From the NCBI GenBank assembly GCA_041390685.1, contig JAWKPL010000001.1, positions 1,798,001 to 1,862,000 on the forward strand: a stretch of DNA of 64,000 bases, read 5' to 3'. A model generated the notes under the pieces. That model was not told where the DNA came from. It ran no database searches and saw nothing but the letters and a program-made list of their open reading frames with translations. This document shows positions 1-9,142 of the stretch, in pieces. Position numbers and translations under genes: made by a program. Within the stretch, counting starts at the first letter, position 1, and each line of letters begins with the position of its first letter. Source of the stretch: JAIBBD01 sp041390685 (lineage in GTDB: Bacteria > Chloroflexota > Dehalococcoidia > UBA2979).

Positions 1-26
1 GTCGACACGAGCGCCAGGGATTCTTC

Positions 27-524
27 TTGTCAAGCCGACGAAATGGGTCAGGGTCGCGGCGCGAGCTGCATCGGGAGGCAGCTGATCGAACGGAACCCGA
101 AGGCGTGTCGCGCGCGGGGACTACCATGATCGAGAATCCGCGCCGTGCCACCATCGAGCGCGGCGTCCGCAAGCACGTCGAGACTGGCGCGAACCTGTAC
201 ACGGATGGCCTCAGCTCTTACCGCTTCGTCGGTGACGAGTACATGCATGAGGTCGTTGAGCACGACGCTTCGGAGTACGTGCGCGGCGAGGTGCACGCCA
301 ACGGCATCGAGAACTTCTGGGCGCTTGTGAAGCGTGCGCTCCACGGCACCTACGTTTCCGTCGAGCCGTTCCACCTGTTCCGCTACCTCGACGAAGAGGT
401 GTTCCGGTTCAACAGCAGAGACTTGACCGACGGTGCCCGGTTCAAGGTCGCCGCGCGTGCGGTCATCGGCAAGCGCCTGACGTGGGCCGACCTGACCACC
501 TCGGAGGCAGCTAGTACCGCGTAA
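27..524 (+). pseudogene. IS1595-family transposase, C-terminal remnant
   Basis: The frame encodes the C-terminal part of an ISXO2/IS1595-type DDE transposase. The recognisable block begins near base 165 and contains YTDGLSSY (the D of the second catalytic position), then HANGIENFWALVKR (the family N/E motif region) and a tail with FRFNSR. About half of a normal 300-residue transposase is missing; the first 45 residues of the frame do not resemble the family, so the gene is cut or frameshifted near the left edge of the window. No terminal inverted repeat was found. The next small ORF, 20 bases downstream, is often seen beside such transposases. Family call is confident, the 5-prime boundary is not. 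Confidence 0.75.
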
Positions 525-544
525 CCGACAAGGGAGGGGCCAAC

Positions 545-688
545 GTGCCAGACAGCAAGAAGCCAACACCGACGGACGAGCCAAGCCCGTACGAGAAGCT
601 CCGCGCGCTCGCAAAGCGCGTGATGACCGCGCCGGAGCCGCCTCCGTCAAAGCCCGGCGGGGATGGCAACCGCCGCTCACCGGCTTGA
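545..688 (+). CDS. 47-residue protein accompanying the transposase
   Basis: A short GTG-started ORF with a clear AGGGAGGGG ribosome-binding site about 5 bases upstream. The product is proline- and lysine-rich (MPDSKKPTPTDEPSPYEKLR at the start) and has no recognised domain. Its position 20 bases after the transposase remnant suggests it is part of the same insertion element or its cargo. Function unknown. Confidence 0.55.
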   Translation: MPDSKKPTPTDEPSPYEKLRALAKRVMTAPEPPPSKPGGDGNRRSPA

Positions 689-717
689 CTCCGGATTAGC
701 GTCGGAGGCGATGTTCG

Positions 718-1524
718 ATGCCCCACCCCTTCGATGGCGTATGGGCCAAAGTCAAGCGATCCCGGGAGCACCGCGACTGTCTCGATTCGCTGATTCGGAC
801 GACGTTCGAGGAACGAGACAATCTGCCACGTGTTGGCACCAAGTACGATGAGGGCACGGGCGATCACGTCGTCTATGTGAGTCACATGCCCGACCTCGGC
901 GATCTGATCGAGCGCGCGAGCCTCTTGTTGGGCGACAGCATCCACAACTTGCGCTCTTCCCTCGATCATCTCGCCTACGCGCTCGCCGATAAGTTCACCC
1001 GAGGGAACATCAAGAATCCCCACCGGATCGAGTTCCCAATCACGGACAGTGACGAGCTGTGGCAGAAACGGCTGTGGCGCCTTTCCGAAGTCGACCCGGA
1101 CGATGTTGCCGTAATCAAGTCGTATCAGCCGTATGAAGCGGTCAGTAGAGCGGGCCAACCCCAGGGGTCTCGCACGAGGCTCGGGATGCTCCGTGACTTG
1201 GACGATTGGGACAAACACCGGCTGCTCACCCCGGTCATGATCCCCGGCGCTGGCCTGCAGAACGCGCACCCTCAGGCGCTGGCAATCTGGATGCCCAGCG
1301 CCTTCGCGATGATCAACTCGACCCAACGGTTCCCGCCCGTGCGACTGAACACAGTAATCGCGCGAGCCAGGTTCCCCGATAACGTTCGCCTTTCGGACAT
1401 GGAGATGGCAGGCTACCTCGCCGCGCGGCTCGAAGTCAGGGACTTCGATGCCGATCCGGTTGAATTGATCGATGCCATAACCGAGCGTGTTGCGGAGATC
1501 ATCGGTCGATTCTCGCCAGTCTGA
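718..1524 (+). CDS. Hypothetical protein (268 aa)
   Basis: Intact ORF of 268 residues, soluble, without signal peptide or membrane segment. Near residues 70-95 it has the block LLLGDSIHNLRSSLDHLAYALA, typical of an uncharacterised family scattered in actinobacterial and Chloroflexota genomes, usually next to mobile elements. No catalytic motif was recognised. It starts 29 bases after the preceding small ORF on the same strand and has a lower G+C content than the genes after 1.7 kb, consistent with arrival together with the insertion element. Family recognition is moderate and the function unknown. Confidence 0.65.
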   Translation: MPHPFDGVWAKVKRSREHRDCLDSLIRTTFEERDNLPRVGTKYDEGTGDHVVYVSHMPDLGDLIERASLLLGDSIHNLRSSLDHLAYALADKFTRGNIKNPHRIEFPITDSDELWQKRLWRLSEVDPDDVAVIKSYQPYEAVSRAGQPQGSRTRLGMLRDLDDWDKHRLLTPVMIPGAGLQNAHPQALAIWMPSAFAMINSTQRFPPVRLNTVIARARFPDNVRLSDMEMAGYLAARLEVRDFDADPVELIDAITERVAEIIGRFSPV

Positions 1525-1699
1525 ATTCTCTGCGTTCGCATCGCGCGATTCAGAATCGCGCCGTATCTGCTGCTTAGTCAAGTAAGTTGTTCGCCTCACG
1601 GGGGAGGGCGAGGCGTAGGCGTCACGGTTCGGTGCGCGATGGTTGGGCGGGCTCCGGTGCAGGGATACGCTTGAGGCGAGAGGCGCGGGCGTTTCTCAG

Positions 1700-1841
1700 G
1701 AAAGGCGGGACGGCCGGGGTGGAAGTCGGGATTGTCGGGCTGGGGCGGATGGGGGCGGGGATTGCGGCGCGGTTGCGTCGGGATGGGGATGTGGTGGTGG
1801 GGTATGACCGCAATCCGGAGGTGAGCGATGTGGGGTCGCCA
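1700..1841 (+). repeat. Direct repeat copy 1 (5-prime end of gnd)
   Basis: This stretch is nearly identical to 4057-4198: from the GTG start at 1719 to about 1840 only a few single-base differences are visible (for example GGGGAT versus GGGCAT and TATGAC versus TACGAC). Homology continues weakly about 20 bases upstream of the start codon and stops abruptly after GTGGGGTCGC. The two copies lie 2357 bases apart and bracket the substrate-binding protein gene. Confidence 0.85.
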
Positions 1842-1880
1842 GGCCGGGTGCCGGTCCGTCGGGCTCGTGTTGCTCGCTGA
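1719..1880 (+). pseudogene. Truncated duplicate of 6-phosphogluconate dehydrogenase N-terminus
   Basis: The first 40 codons encode the NAD(P)-binding Rossmann start of a GndA-type 6-phosphogluconate dehydrogenase (VEVGIVGLGRMGAGIAARL, then DRNPEVSDVGS), matching the gene at 4076 almost base for base. After DVGS the homology ends and the frame runs into 13 unrelated codons before a stop. It cannot encode an active enzyme. It is a remnant of a duplication or recombination between this point and 4.2 kb, or an assembly duplicate. Confidence 0.8.
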
Positions 1881-1950
1881 GTAGGCCGCTCGGGGTCGGG
1901 CCGGCTGTGCATCTGCCCTGTGATGACGTGCGTATTGATAGATAACGGAC

Positions 1951-3796
1951 GTGCTAGAGGCTCGTCGGGGTGGGGTGGGTGCCTCGGAGGAGTGCTGGAG
2001 ATGGCGGCGAAGCCGGGCTGAGCGGGATGCTGGCAGGAGGGCTGCAGGGCTCCTCGAGCGGTCAGTGTTGCGGGGGGCGGCGCTGACGGCGTCGGGGATT
2101 GTGGCGGCGGCGCTGCTCGGGTGTGGCGGGGATGACGAGGAGGATGGGGACGGCGGCGGCGGTGGGGAGGCGACGGCGACCGGGACGCCCGCGGCGCGGA
2201 AGTGGCCGGGGGTGACGATCTCTGACGGGCGGTTCTTCGGGTTCAACTTCGATGACGCGACGACGACGCCGAAGACGGGCGGGCGGCTGCGGTTCCTGTT
2301 CACGTTCGATCCGCAGACGCTGGACCCACGGAAGACGCAGGCGGGCGGGTCGCACACGGCGATCAACGCGAGCCATAACCGGCTGATCGGGGTGTACGGG
2401 GGGCCGGACGCGGACCCGTTCGAGGTGAACAAGCTGCAGCCGGAGCTGGCGAAGTCGTGGGAGACGTCGCCGGACGGGCTGACGTACACGTTCCACCTGG
2501 AGCAGGGGGTGAAGTGGCAGAACATCGCGCCGGTGAGCGGGCGGGAGTTCAAGGCCTCGGACGTGGTGTACGCGTACGACCAGTACAAGTCGGGCGGGGC
2601 GCAGACGGCGCTGTTCACGACGGTGGACCGCTTCGAGGCCAAGGACGACTACACGTTCGTGGTGCGGATGAAGCAGCCGACGCCGGACTTCATCCTGGGG
2701 ATGAGCACGGCGCATCCCTCGGTGTTCGCGAAGGAGCTGGCGGACTCGGGGGACATCGAGCGGAAGGCCATCGGCACGGGGCCGATGATCGTGAAGGAGT
2801 GGCAGTCGGGGAAGGGCGGGACGTTCGACCGGAACCCAGTTCCTTCGGCAGGCGGCCGCTCTCGTCAGTGAATTGGACCTGCCGTACATCGCGGACGTGG
2901 CGGCGCGGACGGCGGCGTATCGCGCGGAGCAGGTGGACTACGGGCACTCGACGACGAGCGTGACGGAGCTGGACGCGATCCTGAGGACGAACCCGGGCAC
3001 GACCGTCTTCACGAAGTCGATCTTCGCCTCGACGTTCTCGATCTCGATGAACATGTCGAGCCCGAAGTACGCGGACGAGCGGTTGCGGCGGGCGATCTCG
3101 CTGGCGGTGGACCGGGGGACGCTGGAGCGGCTGATCTACGGCGACCTCGGGAAGTCGATGCCGACGATGGACTGGCGCTTCGCGGGGTTCACGGAGGAGC
3201 CGAGCGCGGAGCAGGGCGCGTTCGGGAAGTGGTGGCGGTACGACCCGACTGAGTCGAAGGCGCTGCTGCAGGCGGCGGGCGTGCAGGACTTCACGATCAA
3301 CATGGTGTTCTACAACTACGGAGACGACAGCAACTCGCGGCCGAACGACATCCTGGTGGACCAGCTGCGGCAGGTGGGGATCAACCTCGTGCCGCAGCGG
3401 CTGGAGTACACGCAGTTCAACTCGCAGTGGACGACACGGCAGGTGGAGGACGCGGCGGACGGGTGGCTGACGCACGGTGCGAGCGGCGAGCACGTGGTGT
3501 ACGGCCTGAACCACTCGAAGTCGAGCGCGAACCGGTGGCGGATCAACGACCCGCAGATCGACACGTGGGCGGACCAGCATCGGTCGGAGCTGAATCCTCA
3601 GACGCGGGCGGAGCTGGCTCGCAAGGTGTGGGACCGGGTGATGGATCAGGTGTACCGGGTGGAGAAGCCGAGCGGGTATGGCTTCCTCCTGCAGCAGCCG
3701 TGGGTGCGGGGGGTGCGGTACAGCCGGCCGATCGGGTCGGGGCAGTATTACCTCGACCTGTCGGAGCTGGTGTCGCACGCGTGGCTAGATAAGTAG
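1951..3796 (+). pseudogene. Family 5 peptide/solute-binding lipoprotein, frameshifted
   Basis: Two frames together encode an ABC-transporter substrate-binding protein of the DppA/OppA type (SBP family 5). The first frame (to 2871) has a signal region with the lipobox AALLGC, a Gly/Thr-rich linker, then FTFDPQTLDPRKTQAGGS and GVKWQNIAPVSGREFKASDV, hallmarks of the family. After FDRNP near 2837 the expected segment that normally leads to YLDG is missing and the frame is lost; the second frame resumes with LDLPYIADVAARTAAYRAE and runs to a proper stop at 3796. The lipoprotein start is uncertain because the first 25 residues look scrambled. No permease or ATPase gene is nearby, so this is an orphan binding protein. 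Inactive as written; a deletion plus frameshift or assembly error is possible. Confidence 0.8.
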
Positions 3797-3855
3797 GCGT
3801 CGCGCGCCAGGCACGCCGATGTAGTCTGCAGCACGCCGGGAGCCGCTGATGCGGG

Positions 3856-3890
3856 GCGGCGCTCCTCGATGTGGGGGGCGCCGCTTCTTT
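3856..3890 (+). terminator. Intrinsic terminator after the binding protein
   Basis: GCGGCGCTCCTC and TGGGGGGCGCCGC form an interrupted hairpin around GATG, followed by TTCTTTG. It lies 60 bases after the stop of the binding-protein gene. Confidence 0.55.
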
Positions 3891-4056
3891 GCGTGCCGGG
3901 GCCGGGGGTTCCTCGACGGTGCACAGGAGGGCGCGGTGGGGCGGTGCGGAGTGCCACGTCCCACCGCCGTCGTGCTCCGCCTCGATGGAGGAGGCGTTGC
4001 TCGGCGCGGGTGTGGTGGCGCCGGGGTAGGCTGGGGTGACGGGCGGTTGGTGTTCC

Positions 4057-4198
4057 TCGGAAGGGCGGGTGTGGCGTGGAAGTCGGGATTGTCGGGCTCG
4101 GGCGGATGGGGGCGGGGATTGCGGCGCGGTTGCGTCGGGATGGGCATGTGGTGGTGGGGTACGACCGCAATCCGGAGGTGAGCGATGTGGGGTCGCTG
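4057..4198 (+). repeat. Direct repeat copy 2 (5-prime end of gnd)
   Basis: Partner of the repeat at 1700-1841, here in its native context at the start of the gnd-like gene at 4076. The two copies differ at only a handful of positions over about 120 bases. Confidence 0.85.
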
Positions 4199-4942
4199 GC
4201 GGAGCACGGTGGGTCGGCTCGCGGTAGCCTCGGACGGTGTGGCTGATGGTGCCGGCGGGGGAGGTGACGGAGGCGACGTTCGAGGCGCTGGGGCTGGCTC
4301 GAGGCGGGGGATGTGGTGATCGATGGGGGGAATAGCTGGTATCGGGATTCGATGCGGCGGGGGGCGTCGGCGGCGGCGCGCGGGGTGGAGTTCGTGGACT
4401 GCGGGACGTCGGGGGGGATCTGGGGGCTGGAGAACGGGTTCTGTCTGATGGTGGGGGCGTCCTCGGCGGCGTTCGCGGCGGTGGAGCCGGTGCTGGCTTC
4501 GCTGGCGCCCGCGGGGGGCTACGCGCACGTCGGGCCGGTGGGGGCGGGGCACTACGTGAAGATGGTGCACAACGGGATCGAGTACGGGTTGATGCAGGCG
4601 TACGCGGAGGGGTTCGCACTCCTCGAGGCGTACGACGAGCCGATCGACCTGCAGGGGGTGTCGGCGCTGTGGAACCACGGGTCGGTGGTGCGGAGCTGGC
4701 TGTTGGAGCTGGCGGAGCGGGCATTCGCCTCGGACCCGGGGCTGGAGCGGCTGCGGGGATACGTGGACGACTCGGGTGAAGGCCGGTGGACGGTGAATGA
4801 GGCGGTGGCGCAGGTACCGGCGCATGTCCTCGGTGCGGCGCTGTTCAATCGGTTCGATTCGCGGGATGACAACTCGTTTGCGATGCGGGTGCTGGCGGCG
4901 CTGCGGAATGAGTTTGGGGGGCATGCGGTGCGGCCGGCGTAA
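4076..4942 (+). pseudogene. gnd: 6-phosphogluconate dehydrogenase, decarboxylating, frameshifted
   Basis: Three frames together give a GndA-type 6-phosphogluconate dehydrogenase of the short (about 300-residue) class, the pentose-phosphate step from 6-phosphogluconate to ribulose 5-phosphate. The Rossmann start VGIVGLGRMGAG is in the first frame. TVWLMVPAGEVTEATFEALG follows in a second frame from about 4230, and from 4313 the third frame gives VIDGGNSWYRDS, the substrate motif DCGTSGGIWGLENGF and the catalytic-region motif GHYVKMVHNGIEYG, ending normally. Two small indels (about 4205-4230 and about 4295) break it. Motifs are intact, so recent damage or sequencing indels in G-runs is plausible. 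Confidence 0.8.
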
Positions 4943-5041
4943 CCGGAGGGGGACCCCCACTCCCGTCGTCCTCCGGAACGGGAGTGGGGCAGAACCCCGG
5001 GCGGTTGAGATGGGGTGTGCCGCCTCGATGGTGGGGGCGGG

Positions 5042-6041
5042 GTGACAGTCGGGGGTCGCGTCGGGCGGGTTGGGATTGCGACAGTGGATGGCGTGGAAAC
5101 GCCAGCCTTGTACGGGACGGGTCGACCTCGGACGGAGTTCCGGGAGGAGCCGTGCAAGTCGGCGCTGAACCGGGTGCGGGGGATGGGGTTCGGGTGGTCG
5201 CTGAACCCATACATGGGGTGCGCGCATCGGTGCACGTTCTGCTATGTGCGGGACTTCGAGCGGCGGGCGGACCGGCCCTCGGGGGAGGCGTATGGCACCT
5301 CGATCCGGGTGAAGACGAACGTGGTGGAGGTGCTGCGGCGCGAGCTGGGGCGTCGGGGGTGGCGTCGCGAGGTGGTGGCGATCGGGGCGGCGACGGACCC
5401 GTATCAGCCGGCAGAGGGGCGGTACCGGCTGACGCGGGGGTGCCTCGAGGCGCTGTCAGGAGCGCGGACGCCGGTGCAGCTGATCACGCGGGGGCCGATG
5501 GTGGTGCGTGACCTCGATGTGCTGCAGGGGTTTGCGGGGCGGGCGGCGCTGGAGGTGAACTTCTCGATCCCGACGCTGGACGTGGAGGTGTGGAGGCGGA
5601 CGGAGCGGGGACAGCGCCGCCTCGACAGCGGTTGCGGGCGCTGGAGCGGCTGGCGGCGGCAGGGGTGCGGGTGGGGGTGGGGATGGCGCCGCTGTTGCCG
5701 GGGCTGTCCGACCGTCCGCAGCAGCTGGCGGCGGTGGTGCGGTCGGCGCGGGATGCGGGGGCGTCGCATGTGTGGGCGAACGTGCTGCACCTGCAGCCGG
5801 GGACGCGGGAGCATTTCCTGGAGCAGCTGGGCCGGGACTGGCCGGAGGAGCGGGCGCGCTACGAGGCGATGTACGGGCCTCGGGGGTACGTGGCGGCCTC
5901 GGTGGCGGAGCCGGTGCTGGAGCGGGTGGCGCGGCTGCGGGAGCGGTACGGGGTGGGGGGGCGGGGGCGTGGTTCGAGGCGGAGGCGGGGGAGGGGGAGA
6001 GTCGAGAGGTTGTGCCTCGACAGCTGGCGCTGTTCGGGTAG
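5042..6041 (+). pseudogene. Rv2578c-family radical SAM protein, frameshifted
   Basis: Encodes a radical SAM protein of the Rv2578c (SplB-like) family. The cluster motif CAHRCTFC (C-x3-C-x2-C) lies near residue 60 after NPYMGC, followed by IGAATDPYQPAEGRYRLTR and FSIPTLDVEVWRRTE, all typical. At about 5608 one base appears to be missing (GAGCGGGGACA where family members read E-P-G-T), shifting the frame to RLRALERLAAAGVRVG; a second shift falls in the G-run at 5950-5960, after which the usual C-terminus ending QLALFG is read to 6041. The substrate of the family is unknown. Both breaks are in or next to G homopolymers. Confidence 0.8.
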
Positions 6042-6084
6042 GTGTAGGGCGCCTCGGAGGCGGCCGGCTGGCCCGGGCCGTGGC

Positions 6085-6195
6085 GGCTCGGCCGCTTTGC
6101 GGCCCGGCGGTTGTCGTCTGGGAGGCCCGTCCGCCCACCCAAAGGGAGCTTCGCCCCCTTGACCTGGAACGCGGCATTGCGCCTGCGCGTCAGGT
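6085..6195. repeat. Dispersed hairpin repeat, copy A
   Basis: Intergenic element sharing long stretches with 40080-40172 and 40223-40345. Shared landmarks are GGCCGCTTTGCGG, CGCCCACCC, the small hairpin AAGGGAGCTTCGCCCCCTT, GAACGCGG and GCGCCTGCGC. It has no coding capacity and lies exactly between the radical SAM gene and the restriction island. Confidence 0.7.
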
Positions 6196-7135
6196 ACCAG
6201 TCAAGAGCCCGAAGCGCCCCCTGCTGGCGGTCCAGTAGTTCTTGCACGAACGCGCCCACTGTGAGCACGCGCGCCTCGTCTGGTGGCCTGTACGTGTCCC
6301 TGATGTACCGCGGGACGACCAAGGTGACGCCCTCCTCCGGTCATCTCGGTGAGCTGCGCGGTGCTGATAGCTGGTTCCAGCGTGCAGAGGTGCTTGCGCT
6401 CGATTCGTACCGCTTCGTTCAATACCTGTCGCCATCGATCCTTACAGGTCGTCTTTACGCCCTTTACGGTCAGCCATTCGGGTTGAAGCTGTCATCATGG
6501 TAGCTCTAATGTCGAGAGGAGCGAAGTCTGGTCGTCGCTTACCCTCCGTCGATTGCCGCCAGCTGAAACGAACGGAGTGGTAATTAAAGAGCGCCTTCAG
6601 GTGGTTCTCCAGTGCGTTACCCGCACGCGACTTGCGTCTGTTGTGGACGTGGAGGGAGTAGCTTATGAACTCGTCGACTGTGGCGAAACCTTGCGCCAAT
6701 CGCTCGCCGACAATCAGGGCCTCCACCGCTCCTGAATAGCCGCTCCTCTTGAGCCCACCATTCTTCGATGGTGGTGTCTGGATCTCCTGCGATACCGATC
6801 GCCTGCTGTACGAACAGGGAAAAATCTGCCGTTGCTGGAAAGCGCTGCCCAAAGGCCGCCAGAGCCTGGCTGAGCAGAGTGGAAGGCGAAGGGGGCGCAG
6901 CCGTCTCCCACCCGACCAACGAGACGAGCTCATTGGTGAAATCGGTGTCACCTCCAGGCCTGCTGATCTCACTAGCACAAACGCGCCTCCTGGTGCGGGA
7001 GAACCGAATATCGCGATGATCTGCGACTCCCAAGACGTACCGGGTGGTGCGCAGACGACAGCTGATCGTGCCAGACGATGGTGAGCACAGCCAGCCTGGG
7101 GCGGCAGATGTCTGTCGGCCCGTATTAGGCGCCAT
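6190..7135 (-). pseudogene. EcoRII-like type II restriction endonuclease, frameshifted
   Basis: Read on the minus strand, several overlapping frames give the EcoRII C-terminal catalytic domain. In order: an N-terminal part with DFTNELVSLVGWE and FSLFVQQAIGIAGDPDTTIE; HNRRKSRAGNALENHLKALF (the RKSRAG and Glu-rich helix of the nuclease core); TEGKRRPDF (the PD of the PD-(D/E)xK site); GVKTTCKDRWRQVLNEA (the catalytic Lys region); and VPRYIRDTYRPPDEARVLTV at the C-terminus. At least four indels separate these. The family cuts around CCWGG-like sites as an orthodox or effector-dependent dimer; the exact site here is unknown. It is the last gene of the island after the methyltransferase and glycosylase, and its 3-prime end runs into repeat copy A. 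Local G+C is clearly lower than in the flanks. Confidence 0.75.
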
Positions 7136-7252
7136 TCAGCTCCTTTTCGGCTGGTTCTCGCGGGTTATACCGTAATGACGTTGAACGTCTCCCGACGATG
7201 CTGACCGTCGTCAGAGAGGAGAATCCACGGGACGTCATCCCAATGCTCGCGC

Positions 7253-7968
7253 TCAGTACCCAAGACACGGGTTAGTGCTCGGACCCCGTGATCTCATGTT
7301 GATTGAAGCCGCCGGGGTCGACATCAACGGGGCGAGGTACTTGAGCCTACGCGGAAGGTCCCCGAGAGCGCGGTCATCTGGCGATCCTTCCGGTCGACAG
7401 CAGGCTCTGAGTGGGCACCGCGGACAGTGAGGGTTTCGTGGGGTACATACTGTGGCGGCGAGGTCGAGCAATGCGTAGTTGGCGCGTGCGCCCGTTTCGG
7501 CGTGACTCATTCGCACAGTCGGCGAGCCAGCGCTTTCGCCGAGTCTCGCCGTCGAAATCGCGGCCGAGGAGTCTACAAAGACCACCCCGAACCACATTGA
7601 GTCCACGATCACGGCCCGTCTGTTCTGATGGAAGCTTGAGACCGCCGCTGCGGCGTACGGACCGACTCGGGAGCTTCGGCAGATCGTGCTCGGTCGCCGG
7701 GAGAACTCCCTCGCGCCTGCAGAAGCGTGAGCGAGCTGGTGGAGGAGTGGCACACGCCACCTTGAACCCAGTGGTTTCATCAGTTCAGCGAGTTCCGGTT
7801 CAGTTGCCTCTGCGGAGTAGAAACTGTGCGGATACCGCTGCCGGAAACGAACGAAGACCTCCTCAGCCTGCGGTGCGCGCGTCCGGTGGAGCAGCAACTC
7901 GGCGACAAGCGCCTGCCACGGGGGGATCGGCTCACGCCAGGGAAGTCACGCCGATTGGAGGCACCCAT
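7253..7968 (-). pseudogene. Mig/MutY-type DNA glycosylase of the R-M island, frameshifted
   Basis: Minus-strand frames assemble into an HhH-GPD base-excision glycosylase of about 235 residues: NRRDFPW near the start, PWQALVAELLLHRTRA, the helix-hairpin-helix core ending VGPYAAAAV, the catalytic-Asp segment RRAVIVDS, and the C-terminal iron-sulfur ligands CTPRNPHCPRCPLRACC (C-x6-C-x2-C-x5-C). A Tyr stands where endonuclease III has its catalytic Lys, as in the Mig thymine-DNA glycosylase found beside a cytosine methyltransferase in a methanogen plasmid. The likely role is excision of T from T:G mismatches left by deamination of methylated C. It begins one base after the methyltransferase stop (TGA-G-ATG), so it was translated with it. 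Several indels break it. Confidence 0.7.
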
Positions 7969-7969
7969 C

Positions 7970-9002
7970 TCAGGAGTCGCCGGCGTACACAGTTGCCAGC
8001 CGTCTCAAGAGGCGGTGCCGCGGCTTGATTCGGGTTGCTGACCTTGGTAGCCAGAGCCCGTGTCTTTCCTCGCCCCTGCCGCTGCGACGACTGGAAGCCG
8101 CGATCTCGGTGACGAACAACCACAGGTTGCCAAATTGCTTGTACGCTCGCGTATCGGAGACCGGAATCTCGAAGGTGTCCGGAAACCCCGTGTGCCTGCG
8201 CACTCGCGTGGGGTGGTAGCCAATATCTTTCCCCGCTGTGGGATCAGGATCTCGGATCCGTCTTTGTAGTATCGGGCCGACGGGGTCTAGTGATCCCGTC
8301 GAGATCGGCGAGACCGAATCCGAAGCCATTTCCCTCGCCCTGTGGCGGGCCGCATCACTTCTGCAGGTACTCCCAGAGATGGGGTGTGAGCGTGTACTTG
8401 GAGGTACCTTCTTCTGGAGTATGTCACGTAGCCGTGGTCGCCGATCGGGGATCTCCGGAAATGTGAAGCCGTCGAGATCCGGCCGCATCCTGGAAGCCGG
8501 CGATGTAGATCCGCTCGCGGTGCTGGGGTAAAGGCGAAGCCGCGTCGATGACAGCATCTCTTACGTGGTACCCGAGCTGATCAAGATGCTGCGGATCTCG
8601 GCATAGGTGCGACCGCGGTCGTGGCTTCGGAGGTTCTTGACGTTCTCCAGCAGAAACGCGCGGGAGCGGCGGGCGTCGAGGATGTCCGCGATGCGGAAGA
8701 ACAAGGTTGCCCTGCGTCGCGTGGGCGAAGCCATCGCCTGACCCAGCGCGTTCAGTTTCGACCTCCCGGCGATGGAGAACGGCTGGCATGGAAAATGACG
8801 ACAAGAACGTCGTGTTCAGGTACAGCTTCCGGTTCGATCCTATTGATGTCCCCGTGTGGCATGTCGCCGAAGTTGGCGAAGTAGGTTCGCCTTGCGGCTC
8901 GTCAATCTCCGAACTGAACACACACTCGCCTTACCGCCGCCTCGAAGGCGAGCTAGTTCCGCCAATACCGGCGAACAGGTCGATGAAGCGGAACGCGGTC
9001 AT
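7970..9002 (-). pseudogene. DNA (cytosine-5) methyltransferase, frameshifted
   Basis: On the minus strand, ATG at 9000-9002 opens FRFIDLFAGIGG (motif I, cofactor binding). In other frames follow ANFGDMPHGDI, the catalytic PCQPFSIAG (motif IV), LDQLGYHV, PQHRERIYIAGF (motif VIII) and TRAYKQFGN (motif IX-X), after which the second half of the last motif is damaged. The roughly 340-residue length matches Dcm-type enzymes. At least five indels interrupt it, yet each motif is conserved at residue level. It leads the minus-strand island, is coupled to the glycosylase, and would have protected the host from the EcoRII-like nuclease. The recognition sequence cannot be read from the protein. Confidence 0.8.
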
Positions 9003-9032
9003 GAGCCTCGTCACCGGGGGAGGTTGTATGTG

Positions 9033-9108
9033 TAGCACAAGGGTACTACCCCGTCCATCGTGTGGATAAGAAATGATGACCTGTTTACGCGTATGCGTCT
9101 TTGTGCTA
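9033..9108. promoter_or_regulatory. Divergent promoter region with inverted repeat
   Basis: The A/T-richer gap between the methyltransferase (minus) and the secreted-protein gene (plus) carries TAGCACAA at 9033-9040 and its exact reverse complement TTGTGCTA at 9101-9108. The two half-sites face each other across 60 bases and may be operators or core promoter elements for the two divergent genes. No C-protein gene is visible. Confidence 0.35.
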
Positions 9109-9142
9109 GATTTCTGGGCGTCTCCCCCCGTGGAGCGTCTGT

